Below are positions 18,563-28,044 of a DNA stretch of 64,000 bases, in pieces; within the stretch, counting starts at the first letter, position 1; the number at the start of each line of letters is the position of its first letter. Position numbers and translations under genes: made by a program. The stretch is from Massilia aurea (GTDB lineage: Bacteria > Pseudomonadota > Gammaproteobacteria > Burkholderiales > Burkholderiaceae_D), in NCBI RefSeq assembly GCF_014200505.1, contig NZ_JACHBX010000004.1, positions 124,001 through 188,000 on the forward strand, written 5' to 3'. The notes under the pieces were generated by a model that saw only the letters and a program-made list of their open reading frames with translations, searched no databases and had not been told where the DNA came from.

Positions 18563-20227
18563 ATGCTGCGCACACTTACCATCCGCGACTTCGTCATCGT
18601 CGACGCCATCGAACTGGAATTCTCGAACGGCTTCTCGGTGTTCACCGGCGAAACCGGCGCCGGCAAGTCGATCCTGATCGATGCGCTGCAGCTGGCGCTG
18701 GGCGGCCGCGGCGATGCCAGCATGGTGCGCGAAGGCGCCGCCAAAGCCGACATCACCGCTGATTTCGCACCGACCGAGGTGGCGCGTGTCTGGTTGGCCG
18801 AACACGACTTCAGCGCTGACGAGGGCGGGGCGCTGCTGCGCCGCGTGATCGACAACGCCGGCCGCTCCAAGGGCTATATCAACGGCGTCGCCGCCACGGC
18901 GGCCCAACTGCGCGAGCTGGGCGACCTGCTGGTCGACATCCACGGCCAGCACGCGCACCAGAGCCTGCTCAAGCCCGACGCCCAGCGCGCGCTGCTCGAC
19001 AACCAGATCGGCGTGCGCGATCCGGCCGCGCGCATCGAGGCGCAAGAAGTGTCGCAAGCCTGGCGCACCTGGCGCGCGCTGGTGCGCCAGCGCGAAGAAT
19101 ACGAAGCCGATGCCAAGAACGTGCTGATCGAGCGCGAGCGCCTCGAGTGGCAAGTGGCCGAACTCGACAAGCTGGCACCGAAAGCCGGCGAGTGGCTCGA
19201 CATCGGCAACGAGCACAGCCGCCTGTCGCACGCCGCGACGCTGCTCGAAGGCGCGCAGGAAGCGCTGGCGGCGATCTCCGAATCCGACCACCCGATCCTG
19301 TCGCAACTGTCGACCCTCAACGCCAAGCTGGGCAAGCTGGTCGACGTCGATACGCAGCTGCAATCGGTGCTCGACTGCATGGAGCCGGCGCGCATCCAGC
19401 TGCAAGAAGCGGTGTCCGAGCTGAACACGTACATCGACAAGGTCGAGCTCGACCCGGCGCGCCTGCGCGAAGTCGACGCGCGCATGGAAGCGCTGCACAC
19501 GGCGGCGCGCAAGTACCGCGTCACGCCCGAAGAACTGCCGGACGAACACGCGCTGCTGGCCACCAAGCTGCGCCAGCTGGCCGATGCCACCGACATCGAC
19601 GGCCTGCGCAAGCAGGAAGAAAAGGCCGAAGCGGCGTACATGGATGTGGCCGGGCGCCTGTCGGTGCGGCGTGCGGCCGCGGCGCACGAGCTGGGATCGC
19701 AGGTGACGGCGGCGATGCAGGAGCTCAGCATGAGTGGCGGCAGTTTCGCCATCGGCCTGAACCGCGGCGAGCCGGGCGCGCATGGCCTGGAACACATTGA
19801 ATTCCTGGTGGCGGGTCACGCGGGCGTCGTGCCGCGGGCACTGGCCAAGGTCGCGTCGGGCGGCGAGCTGGCGCGCATCTCGCTGGCGATCTCCGTCATC
19901 ACGTCGAATGCGACGACCGTGCCGACGCTGATTTTTGACGAAGTCGACACCGGCATCGGCGGCGGCGTGGCCGAGGTGGTGGGGCGCCTGCTCAAGCGCC
20001 TGGGCCAGCAACGCCAGGTGCTGTGCGTGACGCACTTGCCGCAGGTGGCCAGCCAGGCAAACCAGCACTTCCAGGTGGCCAAGGGCACGACCGATGCCGG
20101 CCGCACGGTCTCGCGCATCGACGTGCTCGACAAGCGCGCGCGGGTCGAGGAAGTGGCGCGCATGCTGGGCGGGATCGAAATTACCGAGACCACACGCAAG
20201 CATGCAAGGGAGTTGCTGGCGTCGTGA
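18563..20227 (+). CDS. recN: DNA repair protein RecN
   Basis: 554-residue SMC-like ATPase acting in double-strand break repair. The N-terminal half carries Walker A (TGETGAGKSIL, about residues 29-39) after the usual MLRTLTIRDFVIVD start; two long coiled-coil arms occupy about 150-370; the C-terminal half carries the ABC signature (KVASGGELARISLA) and Walker B (TLIFDEVDTGIGGG). Length is normal. It follows nadK with a 76-bp gap and shares the LexA-controlled promoter. Confidence 0.95.
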   Translation: MLRTLTIRDFVIVDAIELEFSNGFSVFTGETGAGKSILIDALQLALGGRGDASMVREGAAKADITADFAPTEVARVWLAEHDFSADEGGALLRRVIDNAGRSKGYINGVAATAAQLRELGDLLVDIHGQHAHQSLLKPDAQRALLDNQIGVRDPAARIEAQEVSQAWRTWRALVRQREEYEADAKNVLIERERLEWQVAELDKLAPKAGEWLDIGNEHSRLSHAATLLEGAQEALAAISESDHPILSQLSTLNAKLGKLVDVDTQLQSVLDCMEPARIQLQEAVSELNTYIDKVELDPARLREVDARMEALHTAARKYRVTPEELPDEHALLATKLRQLADATDIDGLRKQEEKAEAAYMDVAGRLSVRRAAAAHELGSQVTAAMQELSMSGGSFAIGLNRGEPGAHGLEHIEFLVAGHAGVVPRALAKVASGGELARISLAISVITSNATTVPTLIFDEVDTGIGGGVAEVVGRLLKRLGQQRQVLCVTHLPQVASQANQHFQVAKGTTDAGRTVSRIDVLDKRARVEEVARMLGGIEITETTRKHARELLAS

Positions 20228-20302
20228 TGGCTTGCATGCGCGGGCCCCGGGTGTTTTTGTGGCACAGTAAACACCCCCACAACCACTCCGGAAGGAACTC
20301 GC

Positions 20303-20731
20303 ATGAGCATCGAAAAAGTCCTGTATCGCGCACAAGCCACGTCGCAAGGCGGCCGTGAAGGCACGTCGAAAAGTTCGGATGGCGCCCTGGACGTGACGCT
20401 GTCCACGCCGAAGGAACTGGGCGGCGGTGGCGGCGCGGGCACCAATCCCGAGCAGTTGTTTGCCGCTGGCTACTCGGCCTGCTTTCTGGGCGCGCTGAAA
20501 TTTGTGGCGGGCCAGGCCAAGGTCACGCTGCCTGCCGACCTGACCATCACCGGCGACGTCGGCATCGGCCAGATCCCGACGGGCTTCGGCATCGAAGTCG
20601 ATCTGAGCATCAAGGGCCCGGGCATGGACCAGGCCCAGCTGCAGGAGCTGGTCGACAAGGCCCACATCGTGTGCCCGTACTCGAACGCCACCCGCAACAA
20701 CATCGACGTGCGCCTGCACGTGAGCACCTGA
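20303..20731 (+). CDS. organic hydroperoxide resistance protein (Ohr family)
   Basis: 142 residues. The two active-site cysteines are C60 ([11 protein letters not shown], the AACF-type motif of Ohr) and C124 ([14 protein letters not shown], the Ohr C-terminal motif), with the N-terminal [13 protein letters not shown] start typical of the group. It reduces fatty-acid and other organic peroxides using lipoylated protein. No adjacent OhrR is seen. A long perfect hairpin follows the gene. Confidence 0.93.
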   Translation: MSIEKVLYRAQATSQGGREGTSKSSDGALDVTLSTPKELGGGGGAGTNPEQLFAAGYSACFLGALKFVAGQAKVTLPADLTITGDVGIGQIPTGFGIEVDLSIKGPGMDQAQLQELVDKAHIVCPYSNATRNNIDVRLHVST

Positions 20732-20746
20732 TTCTGATTCTGACCT

Positions 20747-20803
20747 CGCGCTAGCCTTGCCGGTCCGTGGTTCGAACACCACGGACCGGCAACCCAAAGC
20801 GCG
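20747..20803. repeat. long perfect inverted repeat between ohr and hemH
   Basis: A 15-bp perfect stem (TTGCCGGTCCGTGGT at 20757-20771, complement at 20778-20792) closes a six-base loop TCGAAC, and an outer stem CGCGCT/AGCGCG (20747-20752, 20798-20803) extends it. No T-tract follows, so it is not a canonical intrinsic terminator, though it may still end transcription of ohr or stabilise its mRNA. The hemH promoter lies 42 bp downstream. Confidence 0.75.
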
Positions 20804-20844
20804 CTGACCCGCTGTTGGGTCCTGCGGGCAGGACATGCCAGACT

Positions 20845-20850
20845 TATAAT
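20845..20850 (+). promoter_or_regulatory. sigma-70 -10 box for hemH
   Basis: Perfect TATAAT, with CTGCGG 17 bp upstream (20822-20827) as a weak -35. The ATG formed by its last two bases is inside the promoter and is not the gene start. Confidence 0.55.
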
Positions 20851-20878
20851 GGCCAGATCCTGTCTTCACTACGCCCCC

Positions 20879-21988
20879 ATGTCATTTCGCCCTGAACCGC
20901 CTTACACCCACGGTACCATCCCGCGCAGCGCGGTCTTGCTGGTCAACCTCGGCACGCCGGACGAGCCCACACGCGGCAAGGTGCGCAGCTACCTGAAGCA
21001 GTTCCTGTCCGATCCGCGCGTGGTCGAGGTGCCGCGCCTGGTCTGGTGGTGCATCCTGCACCTGATCATCCTGCCGTTCCGCTCGGGTCAGTCGGCCGCG
21101 AAATACCGCACGATCTGGACCCGCGACGGTTCGCCCCTGCGCGTGAACACGGCCCTGCAAGCGACGCGCCTGCAAGCGATGCTGACCGAGCGCGGCCACG
21201 AAGACGTCACTGTGGCGATGGCGATGCGCTACGGCTCGCCATCGATGCCCGAGGTGCTCGATCGCCTGAAAGAGGAAGGCGTCGACCGCATCGTCGTGCT
21301 GCCCGCCTACCCGCAATATTCCGGCACCACCACCGCCTCGATCTGGGATGCCGTGTTTCAGCACTACGCGAAGGTGCGCAACATTCCCGAGCTGCGCCTG
21401 GTGAAGCACTATCACGACCACGAAGGCTATATCCACGCGCTGCGCGACAATGTGCTGGCGCACTGGGACAATCATGGCCGCGGCCAGAAGCTGGTGATGA
21501 GCTTTCACGGCGTGCCCAAGCGCACCCTGCTGCTGGGCGACCAGTACCACTGCGAGTGCTATAAAACCGCGCGCCTGCTGGCGACCGCGCTCGACCTGTC
21601 GCAGGACGAGTACATGGTCACGTTCCAGTCGCGCTTCGGCAAGGCCGAATGGCTGCAGCCATACACCGCGCCAACCGTCGCGCAACTGGCGCGCGATGGC
21701 CTCGAGCGCATCGACATGATCTGCCCGGGCTTTACCAGCGACTGCCTGGAAACGCTGGAAGAAATCTCGATGGAAGTGCGCCACGATTTCGAAGCGGCCG
21801 GTGGCAAGGAGTTTCATTACATCCCGTGCCTGAACGCGTCGCCCGCCTGGATTCGCGGCCTGGCCGAAATCGCCGAGCAGCACCTGATCGGCTGGCCCAC
21901 CATCCTCACGCCGGCGCAGCGCGAAGCACGCCGCATCGATGCCGAACGCGGCGCCGCGCGCGCCAAGAGCCTCGGCGCTCCCAACTAG
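20879..21988 (+). CDS. hemH: ferrochelatase
   Basis: 369-residue enzyme that inserts Fe(II) into protoporphyrin IX in the last step of haem synthesis. Family motifs are clear: AVLLVNLGTPDEP near the N-terminus, YPQYSGTTTASI, the metal-site His in LVMSFHGVPKRT, and the Glu/Asp-rich CPGFTSDCLETLEEI. I start at ATG 20879 because the upstream in-frame ATG overlaps the -10 box. The gene sits directly upstream of grpE, a common order in Burkholderiales. Confidence 0.95.
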   Translation: MSFRPEPPYTHGTIPRSAVLLVNLGTPDEPTRGKVRSYLKQFLSDPRVVEVPRLVWWCILHLIILPFRSGQSAAKYRTIWTRDGSPLRVNTALQATRLQAMLTERGHEDVTVAMAMRYGSPSMPEVLDRLKEEGVDRIVVLPAYPQYSGTTTASIWDAVFQHYAKVRNIPELRLVKHYHDHEGYIHALRDNVLAHWDNHGRGQKLVMSFHGVPKRTLLLGDQYHCECYKTARLLATALDLSQDEYMVTFQSRFGKAEWLQPYTAPTVAQLARDGLERIDMICPGFTSDCLETLEEISMEVRHDFEAAGGKEFHYIPCLNASPAWIRGLAEIAEQHLIGWPTILTPAQREARRIDAERGAARAKSLGAPN

Positions 21989-22088
21989 TCCATACCGACT
22001 TGCCTGTTGACAACCTGCTAAAATAGCGGGTTGTTGGCGCTGCAGGGCCGCATTTGCCTGAATTTCAGATGGCTTTTCTGCAATTCCC

Positions 22089-22116
22089 CTTGTAATTGTA
22101 GGAGATCGCCCCATCT
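22089..22116 (+). promoter_or_regulatory. sigma-32 heat-shock promoter of grpE
   Basis: CTTGTAA (22089-22095), 13 bp, then CCCCATCT (22109-22116): an almost ideal RpoH promoter. Predicted start of transcription about 22123, some 60 bases before the grpE ATG. A separate TAAAAT -10-like hexamer near 22018 could give basal sigma-70 expression. Confidence 0.85.
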
Positions 22117-22184
22117 GGTGCGCTGTGTATCAATCAGGATACGTTTTTAAATCAGCCAAGTCCTTGATTCCAGGAGTTTTTCCG

Positions 22185-22748
22185 ATGCAAGACCAAGAAA
22201 ACAAAGAGATGAGCAACGAGCAGGATGTACAGGCGCCTGGCGCTGACATCAACGATGGTGCTACCGCTGGCGCCGCGCAGGCGGGCACGCCGGGCCTCGA
22301 AGAACAACTGAGCGCCACCGAAGCCAAGCTGGCGGAGATGCACGACGCCTTCATGCGCGCCAAGGCCGACGCGGAAAATATCCGCCGCCGCGCTCAGGAA
22401 GACGTCAGCAAGGCCCACAAATTTGCGATCGAAAGCTTCGCCGAGGCCATGGTGCCGGTGCGCGACAGCCTGGAGATGGCACTGAAGGTCGAAGCGCCGA
22501 CGGTCGAATCGATCAAGGAAGGCGTCGAGATGACGCTCAAGCAGCTCACCAGCGCGTTCGAAAAGAACCGCCTGGTCGAGGTGCTGCCGCAAGTGGGCGA
22601 CAAGCTGGATCCGAACAAGCACCAGGCCGTTGCCGTGGTGCCGGCGGAGCAGGAAGCCAATACCGTGGTCACCGTGCTGCAAAAGGGTTACATGATCGCC
22701 GACCGCCTGCTGCGGCCAGCCATCGTGACGGCAGCAGCACCAAAATAA
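22185..22748 (+). CDS. grpE: nucleotide exchange factor GrpE
   Basis: 187-residue DnaK cochaperone that releases ADP. The acidic N-terminus is followed by a long coiled-coil ([21 protein letters not shown]) and the C-terminal beta-domain signature ([20 protein letters not shown]...[16 protein letters not shown]). ATG 22185 has CAGGAG upstream; a longer frame from 22125 would start almost at the predicted transcription start and is rejected. First gene of the grpE-dnaK-dnaJ group under heat-shock control. Confidence 0.95.
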   Translation: MQDQENKEMSNEQDVQAPGADINDGATAGAAQAGTPGLEEQLSATEAKLAEMHDAFMRAKADAENIRRRAQEDVSKAHKFAIESFAEAMVPVRDSLEMALKVEAPTVESIKEGVEMTLKQLTSAFEKNRLVEVLPQVGDKLDPNKHQAVAVVPAEQEANTVVTVLQKGYMIADRLLRPAIVTAAAPK

Positions 22749-22773
22749 GAATGGCCGCGTGCCGCGTAATGCT

Positions 22774-22801
22774 CTTGAAAGCACGCCGTTTTTCCCAATA
22801 T
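22774..22801 (+). promoter_or_regulatory. sigma-32 heat-shock promoter of dnaK
   Basis: CTTGAAA (22774-22780), 13 bp, then CCCAATAT (22794-22801), matching the RpoH consensus with the same spacing as the grpE promoter. Start expected about 22808, giving a leader of about 34 bases before the dnaK ATG with its AAAGGAA site. Confidence 0.85.
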
Positions 22802-22841
22802 TGAATCCATCAGAAACTCAGCATATAAAAAGGAATACATC

Positions 22842-24794
22842 ATGGGCAGAATTATCGGTATCGACCTTGGCACCACGAACTCGTGCGTGGCCATCATGGA
22901 AAACGGTCAGCCAAAAGTGATCGAAAACGCCGAAGGCGCGCGTACCACGCCATCGATCATCGCTTACCAGGAAGACGGCGAGATCCTCGTCGGCGCGCCG
23001 GCCAAGCGCCAGGCCGTGACCAACCCGAAGAACACGCTGTTCGCAGTCAAGCGTCTCATCGGCCGCAAGTTCGATGAAAAAGAAGTGCAAAAAGACATCT
23101 CGCTGATGCCATATGCCATCGTCAAGGCCGACAACGGCGACGCATGGGTTGGCGTGCGCGACAAGAAACTGGCTGCCCAGCAGATCTCGGCTGAAGTGCT
23201 GCGCAAGATGAAGAAGACCGCCGAGGACTACCTGGGCGAAGAAGTCACCGAAGCGGTCATCACCGTGCCGGCCTACTTCAACGACTCGCAGCGCCAGGCA
23301 ACCAAGGATGCCGGCCGTATCGCGGGTCTGGACGTCAAGCGCATCATCAATGAGCCGACCGCTGCTGCACTGGCATTCGGCCTGGACAAGACCGACAAGG
23401 GCGACCGCAAGATCGCCGTGTATGACCTGGGCGGCGGCACGTTCGACGTCTCGATCATCGAAATCGCTGACGTCGATGGCGAAAAGCAGTTCGAAGTGCT
23501 GTCGACCAACGGCGACACGTTCCTGGGCGGCGAAGACTTCGACCAGCGCATCATCGATTACATCATCGACGAATTCAAGAAGATCAACGGCCTCGACCTG
23601 TCGAAAGACGCGATCGCCCTGCAGCGCATCAAGGCTTCGGCCGAGCGCGCAAAGATCGAACTGTCGTCGTCGCAGCAGACCGAAATCAACGAGCCGTACA
23701 TCGCCATGGCGAACGGCGCGCCGGTCCACCTGAACCTGAAGATGACCCGTGCCAAGCTCGAGTCGCTGGTGGAAGAGCTGATCATCAAGACGATCGAGCC
23801 ATGCCGCATGGCCATCAAGGATGCCGGCGTCAAGGTTTCGGACATCGATGACATCATCCTGGTCGGCGGTATGACCCGTATGCCGAAGGTGCAGGAGAAG
23901 GTGAAAGAATTCTTCGGCAAGGAAGCACGCAAGGACGTCAACCCGGATGAAGCCGTCGCTGTCGGCGCCGCGATCCAGGGTTCGGTCCTGTCGGGCGAGC
24001 GCAAGGATCTGCTGCTGCTGGACGTGACGCCACTGTCGCTGGGTATCGAAACCCTGGGCGGCGTGATGACCAAGATGATCCACAAGAACACCACGATCCC
24101 GACCAAGTTCTCGCAGGTGTTCTCGACTGCCGACGACAACCAGCCGGCCGTGACCATCAAGGTGTTCCAGGGCGAGCGTGAAATCGCGGCCGGTAACAAG
24201 GGCCTGGGCGAGTTCAACCTGGAAGGCATCCCGCCAGCATCGCGTGGCACGCCACAGATCGAAGTGACCTTCGACATCGACGCCAACGGCATTCTGCACG
24301 TCGGCGCGAAAGACAAGGCCACCGGTAAAGAGAACAAGATCACCGTCAAGGCGAACTCGGGTCTGACGGAAGAAGAGATCCAGAAGATGGTCAAGGATGC
24401 CGAGCTGAACGCCGAAGAAGACAAGAAGGTCAAGGAAATGGCGGAAGCGCGCAATCAGGGCGACGCCCTGGTGCACTCGACCCGCAAATCGTTGACCGAA
24501 TACGGCGACAAGCTGGAAGCCGGTGAGAAAGAGCAGATCGAAGCGGCAATCACCGACCTCGAAGGCGCGATCAAGAGCGGCGACAAGGCGGACATCGATG
24601 CCAAGACTGCAGCTCTGTCGAGCGCGTCGCAGAAGCTGGGCGAAAAGATGTACGCCGACATGCAGGCGCAGCAGGCTGGTGGCGCTGGCGCGGCCGGTGG
24701 CCCAGGCGCCGGTGCAGCCGGTGGCGAGCAGTCGGGCAAGCAGGACGACGACGTTGTCGACGCCGACTTCAAGGAAGTGAAAGACGCGAAGTAA
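22842..24794 (+). CDS. dnaK: chaperone protein DnaK (Hsp70)
   Basis: 650 residues. The nucleotide-binding domain starts [20 protein letters not shown] with the expected phosphate motifs ([27 protein letters not shown]); the linker [13 protein letters not shown] leads into the substrate-binding domain; the flexible Gly/Ala-rich tail ends in an acidic [14 protein letters not shown] motif typical of proteobacterial DnaK. It has its own heat-shock promoter and a strong terminator before dnaJ, so the three chaperone genes can be expressed in different amounts. Confidence 0.97.
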   Translation: MGRIIGIDLGTTNSCVAIMENGQPKVIENAEGARTTPSIIAYQEDGEILVGAPAKRQAVTNPKNTLFAVKRLIGRKFDEKEVQKDISLMPYAIVKADNGDAWVGVRDKKLAAQQISAEVLRKMKKTAEDYLGEEVTEAVITVPAYFNDSQRQATKDAGRIAGLDVKRIINEPTAAALAFGLDKTDKGDRKIAVYDLGGGTFDVSIIEIADVDGEKQFEVLSTNGDTFLGGEDFDQRIIDYIIDEFKKINGLDLSKDAIALQRIKASAERAKIELSSSQQTEINEPYIAMANGAPVHLNLKMTRAKLESLVEELIIKTIEPCRMAIKDAGVKVSDIDDIILVGGMTRMPKVQEKVKEFFGKEARKDVNPDEAVAVGAAIQGSVLSGERKDLLLLDVTPLSLGIETLGGVMTKMIHKNTTIPTKFSQVFSTADDNQPAVTIKVFQGEREIAAGNKGLGEFNLEGIPPASRGTPQIEVTFDIDANGILHVGAKDKATGKENKITVKANSGLTEEEIQKMVKDAELNAEEDKKVKEMAEARNQGDALVHSTRKSLTEYGDKLEAGEKEQIEAAITDLEGAIKSGDKADIDAKTAALSSASQKLGEKMYADMQAQQAGGAGAAGGPGAGAAGGEQSGKQDDDVVDADFKEVKDAK

Positions 24795-24833
24795 GCGTCT
24801 CCGGCGCGAAGGCCTTGTGCCTTCGCGTACAGG

Positions 24834-24872
24834 CCGAGCCGACACCTTCCAGGTACTCGGCTCGGTTTTTTT
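24834..24872 (+). terminator. intrinsic terminator after dnaK
   Basis: Nine-bp stem CCGAGCCGA / TCGGCTCGG (24834-24842, 24857-24865) with a 14-base loop and seven T. A second small hairpin (CGCGAAGG...CCTTCGCG, about 24805-24827) precedes it. It separates dnaK from dnaJ. Confidence 0.9.
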
Positions 24873-24914
24873 GGTTTAAAGAATTCAGTTTTCAGATAAC
24901 TTTAGGTGCCGACC

Positions 24915-26042
24915 ATGGCGAAGCGTGATTTTTACGAGATCCTTGGGGTCGCGAAGGGTGCGTCGGAAGACGAGATCAAGAAGTCTTATCGCAAGCTTGC
25001 GATGAAGTTCCACCCTGACCGCAACCCGGATAACAAGGAAGCGGAAGAGAAGTTCAAGGAGGTCAAAGAGGCCTATGAGATGCTGACCAACCCGGAGAAG
25101 CGCGAAGCGTATGACCGTTACGGTCACGCTGGCGTCGATCCGAACAGCGGCATGGGCGGCATGGGCGGCGGCGCCGGTGGTTTCGGCGATGCGTTCGGCG
25201 ACATCTTCGGCGACATCTTTGGCGGTGGCCGTGGCGGGCGCAGTGCCGGCCCGCAGGTGTACCGCGGCGCCGACCTGCGCTACAACCTCGAGATCACGCT
25301 GGAACAGGCCGCTCACGGCTTCGACACGACGATCCGCGTGCCAAGCTGGGACAAGTGCGACACCTGCCACGGCAGCGGCGCCAAGCCGGGCACCCAGCCT
25401 GTGACTTGCACCACCTGCGCCGGTCATGGCCAGGTGCGCATGCAGCAGGGCTTCTTCAGCGTGCAGCAGACCTGCCCGAAATGCCATGGCAGCGGCAAGA
25501 TCATCCCTGAGCCGTGCGCGGCCTGCGGCGGCGCCGGACGCATCAAGCGCAACAAGACGCTGGAAGTGAAGATCCCGGCCGGTATCGACAACGGCATGCG
25601 CATCCGCTCGTCGGGCAATGGCGAACCGGGCACGAATGGCGGGCCGGCAGGCGACCTGTATGTGGAGATCCACATCAAGCCGCACACCGTGTTCCAGCGC
25701 GAAGGCGACGACCTGCACTGCGAAATGCCGATCTCGTTCTCGAAAGCGGCCCTGGGCGGCGAAATCGAAGTGCCGACCCTGACCGGCAAGGTGTCGTTCA
25801 CGGTGCCTGAAGGCACCCAGACCGGCAAGACCTTCCGCCTCAAGGGCAAGGGCATCAAGAACGTGCGTTCGGGCTACACGGGCGATCTGTTCTGCCACGT
25901 GATCGTCGAGACGCCGGTCAAGCTGACCGACAAGCAGAAGGACATGCTGCGCGAGTTCGAACGCCTGACGATCGAAGGTGGCGCCAAGCACAGCCCGCAG
26001 AGCAAGGGCTGGATGGACAAGGTCAAGGACTTCTTCGAGTAA
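24915..26042 (+). CDS. dnaJ: chaperone protein DnaJ (Hsp40)
   Basis: 375 residues. J-domain with HPD ([13 protein letters not shown], near residue 34), a Gly/Phe-rich linker ([19 protein letters not shown]), four zinc-finger repeats [24 protein letters not shown] and CAACGGAG (about 140-205), then the C-terminal substrate domain. ATG 24915 gives the standard [12 protein letters not shown] start; a GTG nine bases upstream is unnecessary. It stimulates DnaK ATPase. The terminator of this gene is where the IS element has inserted. Confidence 0.97.
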   Translation: MAKRDFYEILGVAKGASEDEIKKSYRKLAMKFHPDRNPDNKEAEEKFKEVKEAYEMLTNPEKREAYDRYGHAGVDPNSGMGGMGGGAGGFGDAFGDIFGDIFGGGRGGRSAGPQVYRGADLRYNLEITLEQAAHGFDTTIRVPSWDKCDTCHGSGAKPGTQPVTCTTCAGHGQVRMQQGFFSVQQTCPKCHGSGKIIPEPCAACGGAGRIKRNKTLEVKIPAGIDNGMRIRSSGNGEPGTNGGPAGDLYVEIHIKPHTVFQREGDDLHCEMPISFSKAALGGEIEVPTLTGKVSFTVPEGTQTGKTFRLKGKGIKNVRSGYTGDLFCHVIVETPVKLTDKQKDMLREFERLTIEGGAKHSPQSKGWMDKVKDFFE

Positions 26043-26050
26043 GTCCACTT

Positions 26051-26086
26051 ACCGCTGAATGGCATATGCCTTCAGCGGTTTTTTTT
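26051..26086 (+). terminator. intrinsic terminator after dnaJ
   Basis: Nine-bp stem ACCGCTGAA / TTCAGCGGT (26051-26059, 26071-26079) followed by a run of eight T. The T-run abuts the left end of the insertion sequence at 26088. Confidence 0.88.
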
Positions 26087-26087
26087 G

Positions 26088-27156
26088 GGCTCAGTCAGCG
26101 TTATCTGTTGATGACGCTGATGGCAATGCGAAGCAACTGTTCCGGCGAAATAACTCGCTCTCCATCCAGCGCCCAGCGCCAGCCCAGGTAATTGGGCAGG
26201 TAGCGCGACGCCACGCCACGAAAGCCCTGTAGCCAGGCCTTGAAGCGCTGGTGGTAGGCGTTCACGTTCTGCACGTGGATGGCAAGGCTCCCCAGACGTC
26301 TTACACGCACACCGGCGCGCACATTGACCGCTTCGTGCGCGATCCTGTGCTTGCGTGCAAACGCGCGGTAAGCGGGATGGCCGTCACTGACAAGCAAGGC
26401 TTGCCTGTCGAGCCTGGGCAGCAAGTCACGCTCGAGTTGCGCAGCCGTGAGAGCACCCCGGCCAGTGACGGCATCGATCGTGCGACCCTCGCGGTCGCGC
26501 CCGACCAGAATGCAATCGAGTTCGCTGGAAATGCCGCGTTTGGCAGCATGGCCGCCGCGGTGGCGCGGTGGCCGATCAAGCGTACGCGAACCTTTTTGTG
26601 ATTCGAGCAGAAATGTTTCGTCAGCCTCGACGATGCCATTCAGGAGCGCGGGCCGGTCGAGCTTGACCCAATGCAGGAAGCGATGTCGCCAGCGAAAGGC
26701 GGTGTTGCGGTGTACGCCGATTCGATCTGCTCCCTTGCGTACGGGGAGGGAGTCAAGCAGCACCTGCGAATACGCGAGCCATTTGGCTTTGTGCCTGAGC
26801 CGCGCCAGCGGCGTGCCGGTGAGGTCGTTGAAGGTGCGACCGCAGACACAGCAGCGATAGCGCTGTAAATCGTTGGCGAACCCGTGCCGGTAGCAGCGAT
26901 CGTTGCCGCATCTGGGGCAGCAGCGGCCTGGCGCTCTGACCTCAGTGATGAGCGCAACCACCTGATCAAGCCCGGCGGCAGGATGCAGGGCATCAAGCAC
27001 TTGCCGGCGCTGCGGCTGGTTCAGTGATGGCAGTTTTGCGAACCAGCCCTTGAAACGTGGCGCTTTCATGATCGACTCCTGACGCTGGGGACAGGGGTTG
27101 GACCACTGGACTACTCGTCAGTTCAAAGCTAGTCTCTATTTAACGTTGACTGCGCC
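26088..27156 (-). mobile_element. IS1595-family insertion sequence, complete
   Basis: About 1069 bp holding one transposase gene. The ends are imperfect inverted repeats: left GGCTCAGTCAGCGTTA (from 26088), right read inward GGCGCAGTCAACGTTA (from 27156), 13 of 16 identical. The eight bases outside each end are TTTTTTTG (26080-26087) and GTTTTTTG (27157-27164), seven of eight the same, fitting the 8-bp target duplication usual for this family. The target was the T-run of the dnaJ terminator. Confidence 0.8.
26101..27069 (-). CDS. IS1595-family transposase (ISXO2-like)
   Basis: 322 residues. N-terminal zinc-ribbon (CCPRCGNDRCYRHG...YRCCVCGRTF, about 49-82), a helix-turn-helix-like segment (RKGADRIGVHRNTAFRWRHRF, here residues about 112-132), and a DDE-type catalytic core with Asp in IVEADETFLL and LVSDGHPAYRAF, then NVNAYHQRFKAWLQGFRGVA near the C-terminus. 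This arrangement is that of the IS1595/ISXO2 family. The frame is intact, so the element may still move. Confidence 0.93.
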   Translation of the reverse strand: MKAPRFKGWFAKLPSLNQPQRRQVLDALHPAAGLDQVVALITEVRAPGRCCPRCGNDRCYRHGFANDLQRYRCCVCGRTFNDLTGTPLARLRHKAKWLAYSQVLLDSLPVRKGADRIGVHRNTAFRWRHRFLHWVKLDRPALLNGIVEADETFLLESQKGSRTLDRPPRHRGGHAAKRGISSELDCILVGRDREGRTIDAVTGRGALTAAQLERDLLPRLDRQALLVSDGHPAYRAFARKHRIAHEAVNVRAGVRVRRLGSLAIHVQNVNAYHQRFKAWLQGFRGVASRYLPNYLGWRWALDGERVISPEQLLRIAISVINR

Positions 27157-27345
27157 GTTTTTTGTCCACGCGGTTGGCATCTTGCCAACGCCTGGCGTAT
27201 CAGGCTGGTCGCTGCCGTATTGACGACGGTGTCCGCCAACACGGTTATACTCCCCCTGTTTCGAGACCTACCCGCCTTTGAAGCCTGCTCCAGAACAGGC
27301 CTGGCAACGCCCCTTTTGGGACGGCAACAAGCACAAGGAACCAAT

Positions 27346-28044
27346 ATGGACAAATACAAGACCAAGGGATTGACCACGGCAGAGCTGTTCGAACGCAACC
27401 GCACGTGGGCCGCCACGATGGTGGCCGAGGACCCGAACTTCTTCAAGGCGCTGTCGGAACAGCAGGCGCCGGAATACCTGTGGATCGGCTGCTCGGACAG
27501 CCGCGTTCCTGCCAACGAATTGCTGGGCATGGCGCCGGGCGAACTGTTTGTTCACCGCAATATCGCCAACGTCGTCGTACATTCGGATCTGAACTGCCTG
27601 AGCGTGCTGCAGTTCGCCATCGACGTACTCAAGGTCAAGCACATCATCATCTGCGGCCACTACGGCTGCTCGGGCGTGCACGCGGCGCTGACCGATGCGC
27701 GCGTGGGTCTGGCCGACAACTGGCTCGGCCACGTGCGCGATGTGCGCGACAAGCACGGCAAGTACCTGGGCCACGTGAGCGGCCGCGCCGCCACCAATCG
27801 TCTGGTCGAGCTGAACGTCGCCGAGCAGGTCATGAACACGGCCCACACCACCATCGTGCGCGATGCGTGGGAACGCGGCCAGCCATTGACCATCCACAGC
27901 TGGGTGTACGGCGTGCACGACGGCCTGCTGCGCGACCTGGGCATCACCGTGAGCAGCTTCGAAGAGATCGAACCGAAGCTGCGCCGGGTGCTCGATGGTT
28001 ACGTCGATGACGGCGTCGTGCGTGAAGAGCGGCGTGGACAGTGA
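27346..28044 (+). CDS. beta-class carbonic anhydrase
   Basis: 232 residues from ATG 27346 (AAGGAA upstream). Zinc ligands and catalytic dyad are in WIGCSDSRVPA (Cys and Asp/Arg) and IICGHYGCSGV (His and Cys), the signature of type II beta-carbonic anhydrases such as E. coli Can. It interconverts CO2 and bicarbonate in the cytoplasm. A TATACT at 27246-27251 may be its -10, with TTGACG 20 bp upstream, which is longer than ideal spacing. Its stop overlaps the start of the MazG-like gene. Confidence 0.95.
   Translation: MDKYKTKGLTTAELFERNRTWAATMVAEDPNFFKALSEQQAPEYLWIGCSDSRVPANELLGMAPGELFVHRNIANVVVHSDLNCLSVLQFAIDVLKVKHIIICGHYGCSGVHAALTDARVGLADNWLGHVRDVRDKHGKYLGHVSGRAATNRLVELNVAEQVMNTAHTTIVRDAWERGQPLTIHSWVYGVHDGLLRDLGITVSSFEEIEPKLRRVLDGYVDDGVVREERRGQ

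Noticed and set aside
20757..20792. tRNA gene or tRNA fragment
   Set aside because: The GGTTCGAACACC centre resembles a T-arm, but there is no acceptor, D-arm or anticodon arm around it; it is simply a palindrome.
18488..20869. Very long minus-strand frame opposite recN and ohr
   Set aside because: Low-complexity Ala/Arg/His-rich translation lying entirely opposite two well-supported genes.
20849..20878. Upstream ATG as hemH start
   Set aside because: It overlaps the TATAAT at 20845-20850; ATG 20879 gives the family's usual N-terminus.
22000..22841. CIRCE element for HrcA control of grpE/dnaK
   Set aside because: No TTAGCACTC-N9-GAGTGCTAA-like inverted repeat is visible; both upstream regions fit sigma-32 promoters instead.
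22818..24845. 675-codon minus-strand frame opposite dnaK
   Set aside because: Mirror of dnaK codon structure; translation has no domain and the plus-strand gene is certain.
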